This document shows, piece after piece, positions 43,401 to 55,400 of a stretch of 64,000 nucleotides of DNA (position 1 is its first letter; each line of letters opens with the position of its first letter). Origin of the DNA: JAAOII01 sp965207705 (lineage in GTDB: Bacteria; Pseudomonadota; Gammaproteobacteria; CBDBNL01; JAAOII01). The notes under the pieces were generated by a model, which saw nothing but the letters and a program-made list of their open reading frames with translations, did no database searches and was not told where the DNA came from. Position numbers and translations under genes: made by a program. The stretch covers positions 1,240,001-1,304,000 of the forward strand of contig OZ242292.1 in NCBI GenBank assembly GCA_965207705.1. The letters are read 5' to 3'.

Positions 43401-46275
43401 TGATGCTCCGAGGATTATTAATATAACGAGTTCGGGCTCTGTTAGACGCAGCAGTGTGGATAATTTCGTTGTTGCTGAGGGAGCAAGCCCTGAAGGTGGT
43501 ATTGACGTAACAGTCGAAGATATAGATTTTGTTTTGCGCGATAGGGTTAGTTTGGCTGTTGCCAGCGCCACCCTTGACGCTAAGTTTATATCCGTTGCCA
43601 AAGCGCATACAGATGAATCGGATGCCGATTCTAACCACCAAGTAATATTTAATATAGATATTCCATCCGAGTCGTTGAATGATGCCGAGGTGGGAACTCA
43701 TATCTTGGAAATAAACGCAACAGATGCTGAGGGAGTAGTCGCTACACGCCAAGTTAATTTAGTTGTTGAGAATGTTAATGATGCTCCTGAAATTGTTGAG
43801 ATTACTCATGTAGGGGGAATCAGTAAGACACGATCAGGTGAATTTGATCTATATCAACTGAATGAGGGCGGCGCTGGATTTTTGAATATTACGATTGCGG
43901 ATGAAGATTTAGTTCATTCACACGAGAATATAACAGTCAGCTGGGATAACCCCTTATCTGATGAATTATTATCATTTAACAAACAATTTTTTACTTCTGT
44001 TGATGCTAATGATGGGACAGTTAATCTTGTCTTGTGGTTAGGGCAAGGAGCTGACTTTGATGATGTTCACATAGACAACTACGTTATAGCTCTATCAATA
44101 TTTGATGGTAATGATGTAAGAATTAATCCGATAAAATCAAGTATACTCCTTGAGATTGTTAATGTCCCTGAACGTCCTTTCTTTCCACAGCCAAACCATC
44201 ATATAACTATATTTCAACAATCTGGCGCAGTTATAATGCCAGCTGGGACAGTCATAGCAACCATCGGGGAGGCATACTGTTCAGTAGCAGATTCAACATC
44301 TGGTTGTGAGTATCCTGCGCCAGTTCTCGTGGCAAGTGATCCAGATTCTGGTGATGCGGCAAAATTAATTTATGAAATTGGACCTCGTGGCGCAGAAAAA
44401 TTTTATGTAGACGGTTTGCAAATCAAAAATCGTATCACGCTCATAACTGGTGTTCGTCCGAATTTTATTATTAACGCTATAGATCCTAGTGGTATGAAGG
44501 TGGCTCGATACAGAGAAGCGTTTGTTACTGTGTATGTTAAAGATACAAATAATTTCAATCAAGATTTTGATGGTGATGGAGTTTATGACCCTTATGATGG
44601 GGCTCCCATCAACCCTGCTGCGCAAACCATGGGCAGTGGAACACGCGCTGACCCGTATCTTATCCATAATATTTATCAATTGCAGGCAATAGCTGGAGTT
44701 GACCATGAAGGGAATAGTTTGCAAGCATCTGAGTTTACAGGGAACTCTTATTTGTATGGGAATGGGGATGGGGTGAATGAATTGGCGGAGCAGCTCAGCC
44801 GCCATTATCGTTTGGCAAATAATGTAATAGCTTCCATCACCTCAGATTGGAATGACGGCGGCGGATTTACACCTATAGGGGTAGGTGTTTGTAATAGCGA
44901 TAACACGCAATGCGATGCCTCCACGGTAGCTCGCAGAGTGGTTGGATCCCCAGTGCGCTTTAGCGGAACATTTGATGGAGCGAATTTTGAAATTAGTAAC
45001 TTAGCGATCAATAGGAAATCAAGCTATCTTGGACTATTCGGCGAGGCAGGAGATGGCAGTGTTATTGTTAATTTAAAATTAACTTCGGCAAATATTATAA
45101 ATTCTGCCACTCGCTCAAATCCAAGCGCTGCAGTCAAATTTAGCCATGGAGGTCTCTTAGTGGGGCAAATGTTAGGCGGCACCATAGATAATGTCCATAC
45201 TACTGGAAGGTTAGTTGCTTTGGATTATAAATATGCAGGCGGTGTGGTGGGGTCGCTTAGTCCATCGACGAATAGAACAATACCTGGCATAATAACAAAC
45301 TCTATGGCGGACGTTGATATTACTGCCAATGGCATTGAATTTGGTGGATTAGTGGGTGTGTTGGGGATTAACTCTCTCATACAAGCATCTAACGCCAAAG
45401 GGAATGTAATGTCCGCTGTAAATGATAATAATGCGCTTCTTGCTAATTATGTAGGAGGTTTAGTCGGAATATCTCGTGGCTATATATTTGCTTCTTATGC
45501 TAAGGGTGATGTGCGCGGCTTTTCTAATGTGGGCGGGTTGGCTGGAAACGTGCTCGGAGGCGCAACAACTGCTAGCTTTGCTACTGGTGATGTTGAAGGA
45601 ATCATACAAGTTGGTGGATTAGTTGGTCAGATGTTAGCGGGTACTCACAGATATTTGTATTATAGCGGACAGCTTATTCGTTCTTCTTATACCTCGGCAA
45701 CACCAGAATTTATAGGAGGTATAATAGGAAGATTATGGGCAAGAACAACTATTTACAGTGTTATTAATATGCGCTCCAGCAATCCTTATGACACACCTAA
45801 AGGAGGGTTAGTATTTGGTCTCCTTGATCTAACTGTAGTTCAAGATATCCCTAATATTCATAATGCCTATTCAATTTACTTCCCTGACAATCCTTTGGGT
45901 TACATTGCACATAAAAGTTATGGAACAGCACAGGGCGGACCGCTTTCTCTTCTTGGGGACAACGCCGCTAGTATTAAAGCAATACCTGTGGTTCAGTTGA
46001 AATATTGCTCTAACGACGCACTTTTTCAGGGGTTGTTTTGCACTGGTTTATTCAATAATAATTTTTGGAGGGATTTACGTGTCTCGTCATTAGGTTCAAG
46101 CTATAATGTTGATTGGTCCATTCCCTCTGATAATTATCCCGCCCTTAAAGTGCAACGAGTTACTGGGACGGGAGAGCTTGATGATGCCAGTATTCTTCCT
46201 TCGCCCGAAGAGCAAAGATGTCATACTGAACCGCAATATACTCACCCCATTCACTGCCCGACAACTACTCGCTAA
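40468..46275 (+). CDS. Giant cadherin-like/GLUG surface lipoprotein, short paralogue (1935 aa)
   Basis: The start aligns with the shared ATG of its two downstream paralogues. MKSRLKSRF and a hydrophobic core end in Cys26 (AVGC, Ala at +2). A P-T-P-L-T linker follows, then an N-terminal domain with FYFNEATEINQ. Nine cadherin-like modules of about 125 residues follow, in three A-B-C sets (about residues 202-1365), with joints such as ENVNDAPVISAL, NTDD and NNVPEP. Acidic DGDGVYDPYDG comes next, then the IHNIYQLQAIAGVDH domain and GLUG-type repeats, ending SPEEQRCHTEP to TTTR. Cadherin-like modules of this kind are calcium-stiffened rods in bacterial adhesins. The A-type modules lack enzymatic motifs. 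It is probably the closest to the ancestral form, because the 46473 gene looks like the same protein with an expanded middle. No secretion partner lies nearby. Confidence 0.8.
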   Translation: MKIAYMKSRLKSRFIIIFLSLIAVGCAGSENNNGSGQSPTPLTPTPLTPTPLTCADNPDVCSPPHLTALYGGGVFYFNEATEINQTVNISEGEKQTFYAIIHDSDILSGESINVTINSTIKLDTNITDSLYGYVSPPLKMDSESIPSALENYTNAEGYEIFIFTLGEDLLLDDRVVGEHKILVVSIDTKGLEGSSKIVVVIENVNDAPVISALTSLDGVVSIGGDVFEVFEGGDNGAIKVIVNDADIQHGDVVGLNITDANLPTGVISIEANKLSQPDVVNNQVEFTIHIASELMQDTDIGEYPLDLLAYDELGEAKDKRTITLKVKNTDDTGKINDPAISGGVSKLGSVDGSPDTFTIDERQNGQIKVVISDEDLIHSSQLEYTITGDPIREGLLNITRVESLSSAEEHIFLIDIGKSGGPIDDADIGNYNLNLRIFDVGADRRVDALYPFVLEINNVPEPTAIINVQAGQGAVAGTGANYFVLKEEILASLDIIVMDEDLVNPLAQENITMETIPSDLPNDLLLTKSLYVTRPNTVGGNQATFTLEIAAPRNEDARDDNYTIPFIISGAGGRSLVGEISIKIENVNDAPVISALTHSGGVSRAAPAEENTFIVSEGGVNGAITVTVEDPDIQHGDIVSLEISNDALLGDSAFIDKYFSVEENITAPNQVEFTIHIASELMQDTDIGEHHFQLSVYDDFAGSATRDFIVIVEDTNDLTTISNFGWTGNLTSISRAPNNGGDLFTIYEGQSGQIEFTFSDEDLALTPLVISNITGDSIDSQIINATIRTKLSSPDERILTINIGNNSSGTQKIDDAHIGTYELSLNISSSAGEVAISYPFALQIINVEEQPRIIKILPNFGLNSGPIANSFILTQNIATSFIIVVEDEDFASPQNQENIRIAASHPTDSNYPFLTLVSYESPQINLPDIAGGKRATFIAKIAAPSNDFVGEHTLSITAIDSSVRTAHLNLNLTVLNVNDAPRIINITSSGSVRRSSVDNFVVAEGASPEGGIDVTVEDIDFVLRDRVSLAVASATLDAKFISVAKAHTDESDADSNHQVIFNIDIPSESLNDAEVGTHILEINATDAEGVVATRQVNLVVENVNDAPEIVEITHVGGISKTRSGEFDLYQLNEGGAGFLNITIADEDLVHSHENITVSWDNPLSDELLSFNKQFFTSVDANDGTVNLVLWLGQGADFDDVHIDNYVIALSIFDGNDVRINPIKSSILLEIVNVPERPFFPQPNHHITIFQQSGAVIMPAGTVIATIGEAYCSVADSTSGCEYPAPVLVASDPDSGDAAKLIYEIGPRGAEKFYVDGLQIKNRITLITGVRPNFIINAIDPSGMKVARYREAFVTVYVKDTNNFNQDFDGDGVYDPYDGAPINPAAQTMGSGTRADPYLIHNIYQLQAIAGVDHEGNSLQASEFTGNSYLYGNGDGVNELAEQLSRHYRLANNVIASITSDWNDGGGFTPIGVGVCNSDNTQCDASTVARRVVGSPVRFSGTFDGANFEISNLAINRKSSYLGLFGEAGDGSVIVNLKLTSANIINSATRSNPSAAVKFSHGGLLVGQMLGGTIDNVHTTGRLVALDYKYAGGVVGSLSPSTNRTIPGIITNSMADVDITANGIEFGGLVGVLGINSLIQASNAKGNVMSAVNDNNALLANYVGGLVGISRGYIFASYAKGDVRGFSNVGGLAGNVLGGATTASFATGDVEGIIQVGGLVGQMLAGTHRYLYYSGQLIRSSYTSATPEFIGGIIGRLWARTTIYSVINMRSSNPYDTPKGGLVFGLLDLTVVQDIPNIHNAYSIYFPDNPLGYIAHKSYGTAQGGPLSLLGDNAASIKAIPVVQLKYCSNDALFQGLFCTGLFNNNFWRDLRVSSLGSSYNVDWSIPSDNYPALKVQRVTGTGELDDASILPSPEEQRCHTEPQYTHPIHCPTTTR
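40581..40625 (+). repeat. Three 15-bp units coding for the P-T-P-L-T linker
   Basis: CCCTACTCCCCTTAC is repeated three times exactly, just after the lipidation site. The paralogues at 46473 and 59680 have two units, one with a base change in the former. Copy number therefore varies within the family. Confidence 0.85.
44569..46275 (+). repeat. Duplicated 3' domain, copy 1
   Basis: The acidic loop, IYQLQAIAG domain and GLUG end of this gene are near-identical in DNA to 57840-59531, especially the last kilobase. Only scattered base changes and short indels are seen by eye. Confidence 0.85.
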
Positions 46276-46320
46276 ATACCCTCCCTTGGCAATCATAGAT
46301 ATTTATATATAATTACCACA

Positions 46321-46472
46321 AATATGCAATATTAATGGTATACTTCATATTGCAGAGGTGGTGTGTTCATGTGAAAAGTGCGTATGTTGAATATTAGATA
46401 GTAATGTACTTGCTATAATAATTCAACTAATGTTTATTATATAATTAAATCATGAATATAGATAACGATCTT
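46321..46472 (+). promoter_or_regulatory. Conserved upstream region, copy 2 of 3
   Basis: The region has AATATGCAATATTAATGGTA and TACTTCATATTGCAGAGG, then TGCTATAAT at 46411-46419, a full extended -10 box without a clear -35. TATAAT recurs near the start, as in copy 1. The order and spacing match 40314-40467. Confidence 0.6.
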
Positions 46473-49400
46473 ATGAAAATTACATATATGAAAAGTAGAT
46501 TAAAGAGTAGATTTATTATTGTTTTCTTGTCTCTGATCGCTGTGGGGTGTGCTGGATCAGGAAATAATAATGGAAGCGGTCAGTCCCCTACTCCCCTTAC
46601 CCCTACTCCCCCTACATGTGCCGATAATCCCGATGTCTGTTCGGTGCCCTATCTTACAGCTTTATACGGCGGCGGTGTATTCTACTTTAACGAAGCTACG
46701 GAGATTAACCAAACTGTCAAAATTAGCGAAGGAGAGAAGCAAACCTTCTATGCTATTATCCATGATTCCGATATATCATCTGGAGAATCTATTAATGTTA
46801 CCATCAATAGTACTATTAAATTAGATACTGATATTATAGATAGTTTAAATGGCTATGTTTCTCCACCACTTAAGATGGATCCCGAGACGGATCCCGAGAG
46901 TATTCCATCCGCGCTTGAAAACTACACAAATGCTGAAGGATATGAGATTTTTAACTTTACCTTAGGGGAAGACCTTTTATTAGATGATAAAGTGGTCGGA
47001 GAACATGAGATTTTAGTTGTCTCTATTGATGCCCGGGGATTGGAGGGTTCTTCTAAGATAGTAGTTGTGATAGAGAACGTCAACGATACGCCTGTAATAT
47101 CCTCCTTGGAACGTTCAGGCGGAGTTACCGCAAGCAGTGAAAATATTTTTGAAGTATATGAGGGAGGTGAAGAAGGAATTATTAGGGTAAAAGTTAGAGA
47201 TGATGATATACAGCACGGAGATATTGTTAGCTTAAATCTTATCAGTGCCGATTTGCCTGGCATTATATCTATTGAGGAGGATAAATTATCCCAGTCCGAT
47301 GCTGTAAATAACCAAGTAGAGTTTGTGTTAAATGTTGCGTCTGGTCTTCTGCGGGATGCTGATATAGGCGAGCATCAGTTTCGTTTTTTAGTGCATGATG
47401 AATTTGGTGGGATAGATGGCAGCGGGAATTTTACTCTGAATGTCAAAAATACTGATGACGCAAGCAGCGCTACCTATTCAGCAATTAGAGGCGGGGTTAG
47501 TAAGCTGGACAGTGTGGATGGTAGCCCAGATATATTCGCAATTAGTGAAGGACAAAGCGGGCAGATTGAGGTTATTATCTCTGATGAGGATTTGTCCCGC
47601 ACTTCGCAGCTTGAATATACAATAACTAGCGACTCTATTAGGCAAGGGGTTAGGGCAGGATTATTAAATATAAGCAGAGTTGAATCCTCATCTTCTGCTG
47701 AGGAACAAATATTCCTCATTGATATTGGAAAAAATGGCAGTCCGATTGATGATGCGGATATTGGAATTTACAACTTGAATCTGCGCGTAGCAGATGATGA
47801 CAGGGCTGTAAATGCCAATTATCCTTTTGTTCTCAAGGTTAATAATGTTGTTGAGCAGCCCAATATTATTAGCGTGTTGGCGGGAGAAGGTGTTAGCGCT
47901 TCAGCCGATAATAACTCTTGGATATTATCAGAAGATGTTGTAGGTTCTTTGAGTATCGTGGTGGAGGATGAAGATTTTGGTAGTGCGCAAAATCAAGAGA
48001 GTATAAACATTACCATTACAAGCCCCATTCTTCCTGAGAACTTCATAACTGTTCCACAATCAGAGATTAGCCGCCCCGATAGTTCTACGAATAACAGAGC
48101 CACTTTTAGAATTGAATTTACCGCTCCTGCTAATGAACTGGTTGGAGAACATAATATTACTTTTTCCTTTACTGATACAGATGGGAACATAGTTTTATAT
48201 AAGAGGGAGTTTAGAATTGAGAACGTCAATGATGCTCCCGTAATATCCGCCCTGACTAGTTTAGATGGGGTTGTCTCAATAGGTGGAGATGTTTTTGAAG
48301 TATATGAGGGAGGTGAAGAAGGAATTATTAGGGTAAAAGTTAGAGATGTGGATATACAGCATGGAGATATTGTTAGCTTGAATATTACCAGTGCTAATCT
48401 GCCGACTGGGGTTATATCCATTGAAAAGGATAAATTATCCCAGTTGGATACTATAAATAATCAAGTGGAGTTTGTATTAAATGTAGCGTCTGGGCTTCTG
48501 CGGGATGCTGATATAGGTGAACATTTGTTGAACTTCTTGGTTTATGATGAATTTGGCGGGGCAGAGGACACAAGAACTATTACTCTAAAAATCAAAAATA
48601 CTGATGACGCAAGCAGCGCTACCTATTCAGCAATTAGAGGCGGGGTTAGTAAGCTGGACAGTGTGGATGGTAGCCCAGATACATTCGCAATTAGTGAAGG
48701 ACAAAGCGGGCAGATTGAGGTTATTATCTCTGATGAGGATTTGTCCCGCACTTCGCAGCTTGAATATACAATAACTAGCGACTCTATTAGGCGAGGGGTT
48801 AGGGCAGGATTATTAAATATAAGCAGAGTTGAATCCTCATCTTCTGCTGAGGAAAATATATTCCTCATTGATATCGGCAAGAGCGGCAGTCCGATTGATG
48901 ATGCGGATATCGGAAGTTACAACTTGAATCTACGAGTAGAGAATGATGCTGGAACTGTGAATGCAAATTATCCTTTTGTTCTCACAGTTAATAATGTTGT
49001 TGAGCAGCCCAATATTATTAGCGTGTTGGCGGGAACAGGTGTTAGCGCTTCAGCCGATAATAATTCTTGGATATTATCAGAAGATGTTGTAGGTTCTTTG
49101 AGTATCGTGGTGGAGGATGAAGATTTTGGTAGTGCGCAAAATCAAGAGAGTATAAACATTACCATTACAAGCCCCACTCTTCCTGAGAACTTCATAACTG
49201 TTCCACAATCAGAGATTAGCCGCCCCGATAGCTCTACGAATAACAGAGTCACTTTTAGAATAGAATTTACCGCTCCTGCTAATCAACTAGTTGGAGAACA
49301 TAATATCACTTTTTCCTTTACTGATACTGATGGAAATACAGCATTATATGAGAGGGAGTTTAGAATTGAGAACGTCAATGATGCCCCCGTAATATCCGCT

Positions 49401-52400
49401 CTGACTCGTTCAGACGGAGTTACCTCAAACGGTGAAAATATTTTTGAAGTATATGAGGGAGGTGAAGAAGGAACTATTAGGGTGGCAGTTAGAGATGATG
49501 ATATACAGCATGGAGATATTGTTAGCTTGAATATTACTAGCGCTAATCTGCCAGCTGGAGTTATATCTATTGAAAAGGATAAATTATCCCAGTCCGATGT
49601 TGTAAATAACCAGGTAGAGTTTGTAGTCCATATTGCGTCTGGGCTTCTGCGGGATGCTGATATAGGTGAATATATATTAGACCTTTTGGTTTATGATGAA
49701 CTTGGCAAGGCAGAAGACAGTAGAACTATTACTCTAAAAGTTAATAATGTTGTTGAGCAACCGAATATTATTAGTGTGTTGGCGGGAGCAGGTGTTAGCG
49801 CTTCAGCCGATGGCAGCTCTTGGATATTATCAGAAGATGTTGCGGGTTCTTTGAGTATCGTGGTGGAGGATGAAGATTTTGGTAGTGTGCAAAATCAAGA
49901 GAGTATAAACATTACCATTATGAGTCCTACCCTTCCTGAGAACTTCATAACTGTTCAACAATCAGAGATTAGCCGCCCCGACAGTTCTACAAATAACAGA
50001 GTCACTTTTAGAATTGAATTTACCGCTCCTGCTAATGAACTAGTTGGAGAACATAATATCACTTTTTCCTTTACTGATACTGATGGAAATACAGCATTAT
50101 ATGAAGGGAAGTTTAGAATTGAGAACGTCAATGATGCCCCCGTAATATCCGCTCTGACTAGTTTAGATGGGGTTGTCTCAAGCGGTGAAAATATTTTTGA
50201 AGTATATGAGGGAGGTGAAGAAGGAATTATTAGGGTAAAAGTTAGAGATGCGGATATACAGCATGGAGATATTATTGGCTTGAATATTACTGGCGCTAAT
50301 CTACCGACTGGAGTTATATCTATTGAAAAGGATAAATTATCCCAGTCGGATACTATAAATAATCAAGTAGAGTTTATAGTTCGTATTGCATCTGAGCTTT
50401 TGCAGGACAGTGACACAGGTGAATATTCATTGGACTTCTTAGTTTATGATGAATTTGGTAAGGCAGAAGACAGTAGAACTATTACTCTAAAAGTTATAAA
50501 CACTGATGACGCAAGCAGCGCTACCTATTCAGCAATTAGAGGCGGGGTTAGTAAGCTGGGTAGTGTGGATGGTAGCCCGGATACCTTCGCAATTAGTGAG
50601 GGAGAAAGCGGACAAATTAATGTCACTATCTCTGATGAGGATTTAATCCACACTTCACAGCTTGAATATACAATAACTGGCGACTCTATTAGGCAAGGAT
50701 TATTAAATATAAGCAGAGTTGAATCCTCATCTTCTGCTGAGGAAAATATATTCCTCATTGATATTGGGAAAAATGGCAACCCGATTGATGATGCGGATAT
50801 TGGAAGTTACAACTTGAATCTGCGAGTAACGGATGATGCTGGAACTGTGAATGCGAATTATCCTTTTGTTCTCAAGGTTAATAATGTTGTTGAGCCGCCA
50901 AATATTATTAGCGTGTTGGCGGGGGCAGGTGTTAGCGCCGCAGCCGATGGTAGCTCTTGGACGTTATCAGAAGATGTTGCAGGTTCTTTGAATATCGTGG
51001 TGGAGGATGAAGATTTTGGTAGTCCACAAAACCAAGAGAGCATAAACATTACCATTACAAGCCCCACTCTTCCTGAGAACTTCATAACTGTTCAACAATC
51101 AGAGATTAGCCGTCCCGACAGTTCTACGAATAACAGAGTCACTTTTAGAATTGAATTTACCGCTCCTGCTAATCAACTAGTCGGAGAACACAATGTTACT
51201 TTTTCCTTTACTGATACAGATGGAAACAGAGCATTATATGAGGGGGAGTTTAGAATTGAGAACGTTAATGATGCTCCTGTAATATTCTCATTGACTCGTT
51301 CAGACGGAGTTTTCTCAAGCGGTGAAAATATTTTTGAAGCGTTTGAAGGTGGTGAAGAAGGAACTATTAGGGTAGCAGTTAGAGATGTGGATATACAGCA
51401 TGGAGATATTGTTAGCTTGAATATTACCAGTGCTAATCTGCCGACTGGGGTTATATCCATTGAAAAGGATAAATTATCCCAGTTGGATACTATAAATAAT
51501 CAAGTGGAGTTTGTATTAAATGTAGCGTCTGGGCTTCTGCGGGATGCTGATATAGGTGAATATCTATTAGACCTTTTGGTTTATGATGAATTTGACGGAG
51601 CAAAAGACAAAAGAACTATAACTCTAAAAATTAAAAACACTGATGACGCAAGCAGCGCTACCTATTCAGCAATTAGAGGCGGGGTTAGTAAGCTGGACAG
51701 TGTGGATGGCGCTTCAGATACATTCGCAATTAGTGAAGGACAAAGCGGGCAGATTGAGGTTATTATCTCTGATGAGGATTTGTCCCGCACTTCGCAGCTT
51801 GAATATACAATAACTAGCGACTCTATTAGGCAAGGGGTTAGGGCAGGCTTATTAAATATAAGCAGAGTTGAATCCTCATCTTCTGCTGAGGAAAATATAT
51901 TCCTCATTGATATCGGCAAGAGCGGCAGTCCGATTGATGATGCGGATATCGGAAGTTACAACTTGAATCTGCGAGTAGAGGATGATGCAGGGACTGTGAA
52001 TGCAAACTATCCTTTTGTTCTCAAGGTTAATAATGTTGTTGAGCAGCCCAATATTATTAGCGTGTTGGCAGGAACAGGTATTAGCGCTTCAGCCAATAAT
52101 AACTCTTGGATATTATCAGAAGATGTTGCAGGTTCTTTGAGTATCGTGGTGGAGGATGAAGATTTTGGTAGTGCGCAAAATCAAGAGAGTATAAATATCA
52201 CCATTATGAGCCCCACCCTTCCTCAGAACTTCATAACTGTTCAACAATCAGAGATTAGCCGCCCCGATAGTTCTACGAATAACAGAGCCACTTTTAGAAT
52301 TGAATTTACCGCTCCTGCTAATGAACTAGTTGGAGAACATAATATTACTTTTTCCTTTACTGATACAGATGGGAACATAGTTTTATATAAGAGGAAGTTT

Positions 52401-55400
52401 AAAATTGAGAACGTTAATGATGCTCCTGTAATATTCTCATTGACTCGTTCAGACGGAGTTTTCTCAAGCGGTGAAAATATTTTTGAAGTATATGAGGGAG
52501 GTGAAGAAGGAATTATTAGGGTAACAGTTAGAGATGCGGATATACAGCATGGAGATATTGTTGGCTTGAATATTACTGACGCTAATCTGCCGACTGGAGT
52601 TATATCTATTGAAGCGGATAAATTATCCCAGTCCGATGCTATAAATAATCAAGTGGAGTTTGTATTAAATGTAGCGTCTGGGCTTCTGCGGGATACTGAT
52701 ATAGGTGAATATCTATTAGACCTTTTGGTTTATGATGAATTTGGCGGGGCAGAGGACACAAGAACTATTACTCTAAAAGTTAATAATGTTGTTGAGCAGC
52801 CCAATATTATTAGTGTGTTGGCGGGAGCAGGTGTTAGCGCTTCAGCCGATGGTAGCTCTTGGATATTATCAGAAGATGTTGCGGGTTCTTTGAGTATCGT
52901 GGTGGAGGATGAGGACTTAGAAAGCCCACAAAACCAAGAGAGTATAAACATTACTATTACAAGCCCCACTCTGTCTGAGAACTTCATAACTGTTCAACAA
53001 TCAGAGATTAGCCGTCCCGATAGTTCTACGAATAACAGAGTCACTTTTAGAATTGAATTTACCGCTCCTGCTAATCAACTAGTTGGAGAACATAATGTTA
53101 CTTTTTCCTTTACTGATACTACTGGGAACATAGTTTTATATAAGAGGGAGTTTAAAATTGAGAACGTTAATGATGCTCCCGTAATATCCGCCATCACTAG
53201 TTTAGACGGGGTTGTCTCAATAGGTGGAGATGTTTTTGAAGTATTTGAGGGAGGCGATAATGGGGCTATTAAAGTAATTGTAAATGATGCGGATATACAA
53301 CATGGAGATGTTGTTGGCTTGAATATTACTGGCGCTAATCTGCCGACTGGAGTTATATCTATTGAAGCGAATAAATTATCCCAGTCGGATGCTATAAATA
53401 ACCAAGTAGAGTTTATAGTTCGTATTGCCTCTGAGCTTTTGCAGGACAGTGACACAGGTGAATATTCATTGGACTTCTTAGTTTATGATGAACTTGGCAA
53501 GGCAGAAGACAGTAGAACGATTACTCTAAAAGTTATAAACATTGATGATGCAAGCAGCGCTACCTATTCAGCAATTAGCGGCGGGGTTAGTAAGCTGGAC
53601 AGTGTGGATGATAGCCCAGATATATTCGCAATTAGTGAGGGGCAAAGCGGGCAGATTAAGATAGCAATCTCTGATGAAGATCTAATCCACAGCTCGCAAC
53701 TTGAATATACAATAACTGGCGACTCTATTAGGCAAGGGATTAGGGTAGGATTATTAAACATAACCAGGGTTGAACCCTCTTCTTCTGCCGAGGAACATAT
53801 ATTCCTCATTGATATCGGCAAGAGCGGCAGTCCAATTGATGATGCGGATATCGGAAGTTACAACTTGAATCTACGAGTAGAGAATGATGCTGGAACTGTG
53901 AATGCGAATTATCCTTTTATCCTTAAGGTTAATAATGTTGTTGAGCAGCCGAATATTATTAGCGTGTTGGCGGGAGCAGGTGTTAGCGCTTCAGCCGATG
54001 GCAGCTCTTGGACATTATCAGAAGATGTTGCGGGTTCTTTGAGTATCGTGGTGGAGGATGAAGATTTTGGTAGTCCACAAAACCAAGAGAGTATAAACAT
54101 TACTATTATGAGCCCCACTCTGCCTGAGAACTTCATAACTGTTCCACAATCAGAGATTAGCCGCCCCGATAGTTCTACGAATAACAGAGTCACTTTTAGA
54201 ATTGAATTTACCGCTCCTGCTAATCAACTAGTTGGAGAACATAATATTACTTTTTCCTTTACTGATACTACGGGGAACATAGTTTTATATAAGAGGGAGT
54301 TTAGAATTGAGAACGTCAACGATGTTCCTGAGATATCCATGATGGATTCTGCTCGCGGAGTTACTTCAAACGGTGAAAATATTTTTGAAGTATATGAGGG
54401 AGGTGAAGAAGGAATTATTAGGGTAAAAGTTAGAGATGTAGATATACAGCATGGAGATATTGTTAGCTTAAATCTTATCAGTGCCGATTTGCCTGGCATT
54501 ATATCTATTGAGGAGGATAAATTATCCCAGTCGGATGCTATGAATAATCAAGTGGAGTTTGTATTAAATGTAGCGTCTGGTCTTCTGCGGGATGCTGATA
54601 TAGGCGAGCATCAGTTTCGTTTTTTAGTGCATGATGAATTTGGTGGGATAGATGGCAGCGGGAATTTTACTCTGAATGTCAAAAATACCGATGACACAAG
54701 CAGCATCAATTATTTAGCAATTAGCGGAAGGATTAATAAGCTGAGTAATGCGGATGGCGTCCCAGATACCTTCGCAATTAGTGAGGGGCAAAGCGGGCAA
54801 ATTCAAGTTATAATCTCTGATGAGGATTTAATTCACACTTCGCAGCTTGAATATACAATAACTAGCGACTCTATTAGGCAAGGGATTAGGGAAGGATTAT
54901 TAAACATAACCAGAGTTGAATCCTTGTCTTCTGCTGAGGAACATATATTTCTCATTGATGTCGGTAAGAGTGGCGGTCCGATTGATGATGCGGACATTGG
55001 AAATTACAACTTGAATCTGCGCATATTTGATGTTAGCGCAGATAGGAGAGTAGACGCCCTTTATCCTTTTGTGTTGGAGATAAACAATGTGCCTGAACCG
55101 ACTGCTATTATTAATGTGCAGGCGGGACAGGGAGCTGTAGCAGGAACAGGAACCAATTATTTTGTGCTTATAGAGGAGATTTTAGCATCCCTTGACATTA
55201 TAGTTATGGATGAAGACCTTGTAAATCCGCTTGCTCAAGAGAACATAACAATGGAAACTATACCTAGCGATTTACCGAATGACTTACTGCTTACTAAAAG
55301 TTTATATGTTACCCGTCCTGATACGGTTGGCGGAAATCAGGCAACGTTTACCCTGGAAATTGCTGCTCCACGCAACGAAGATGCGCGGGACGATAATTAC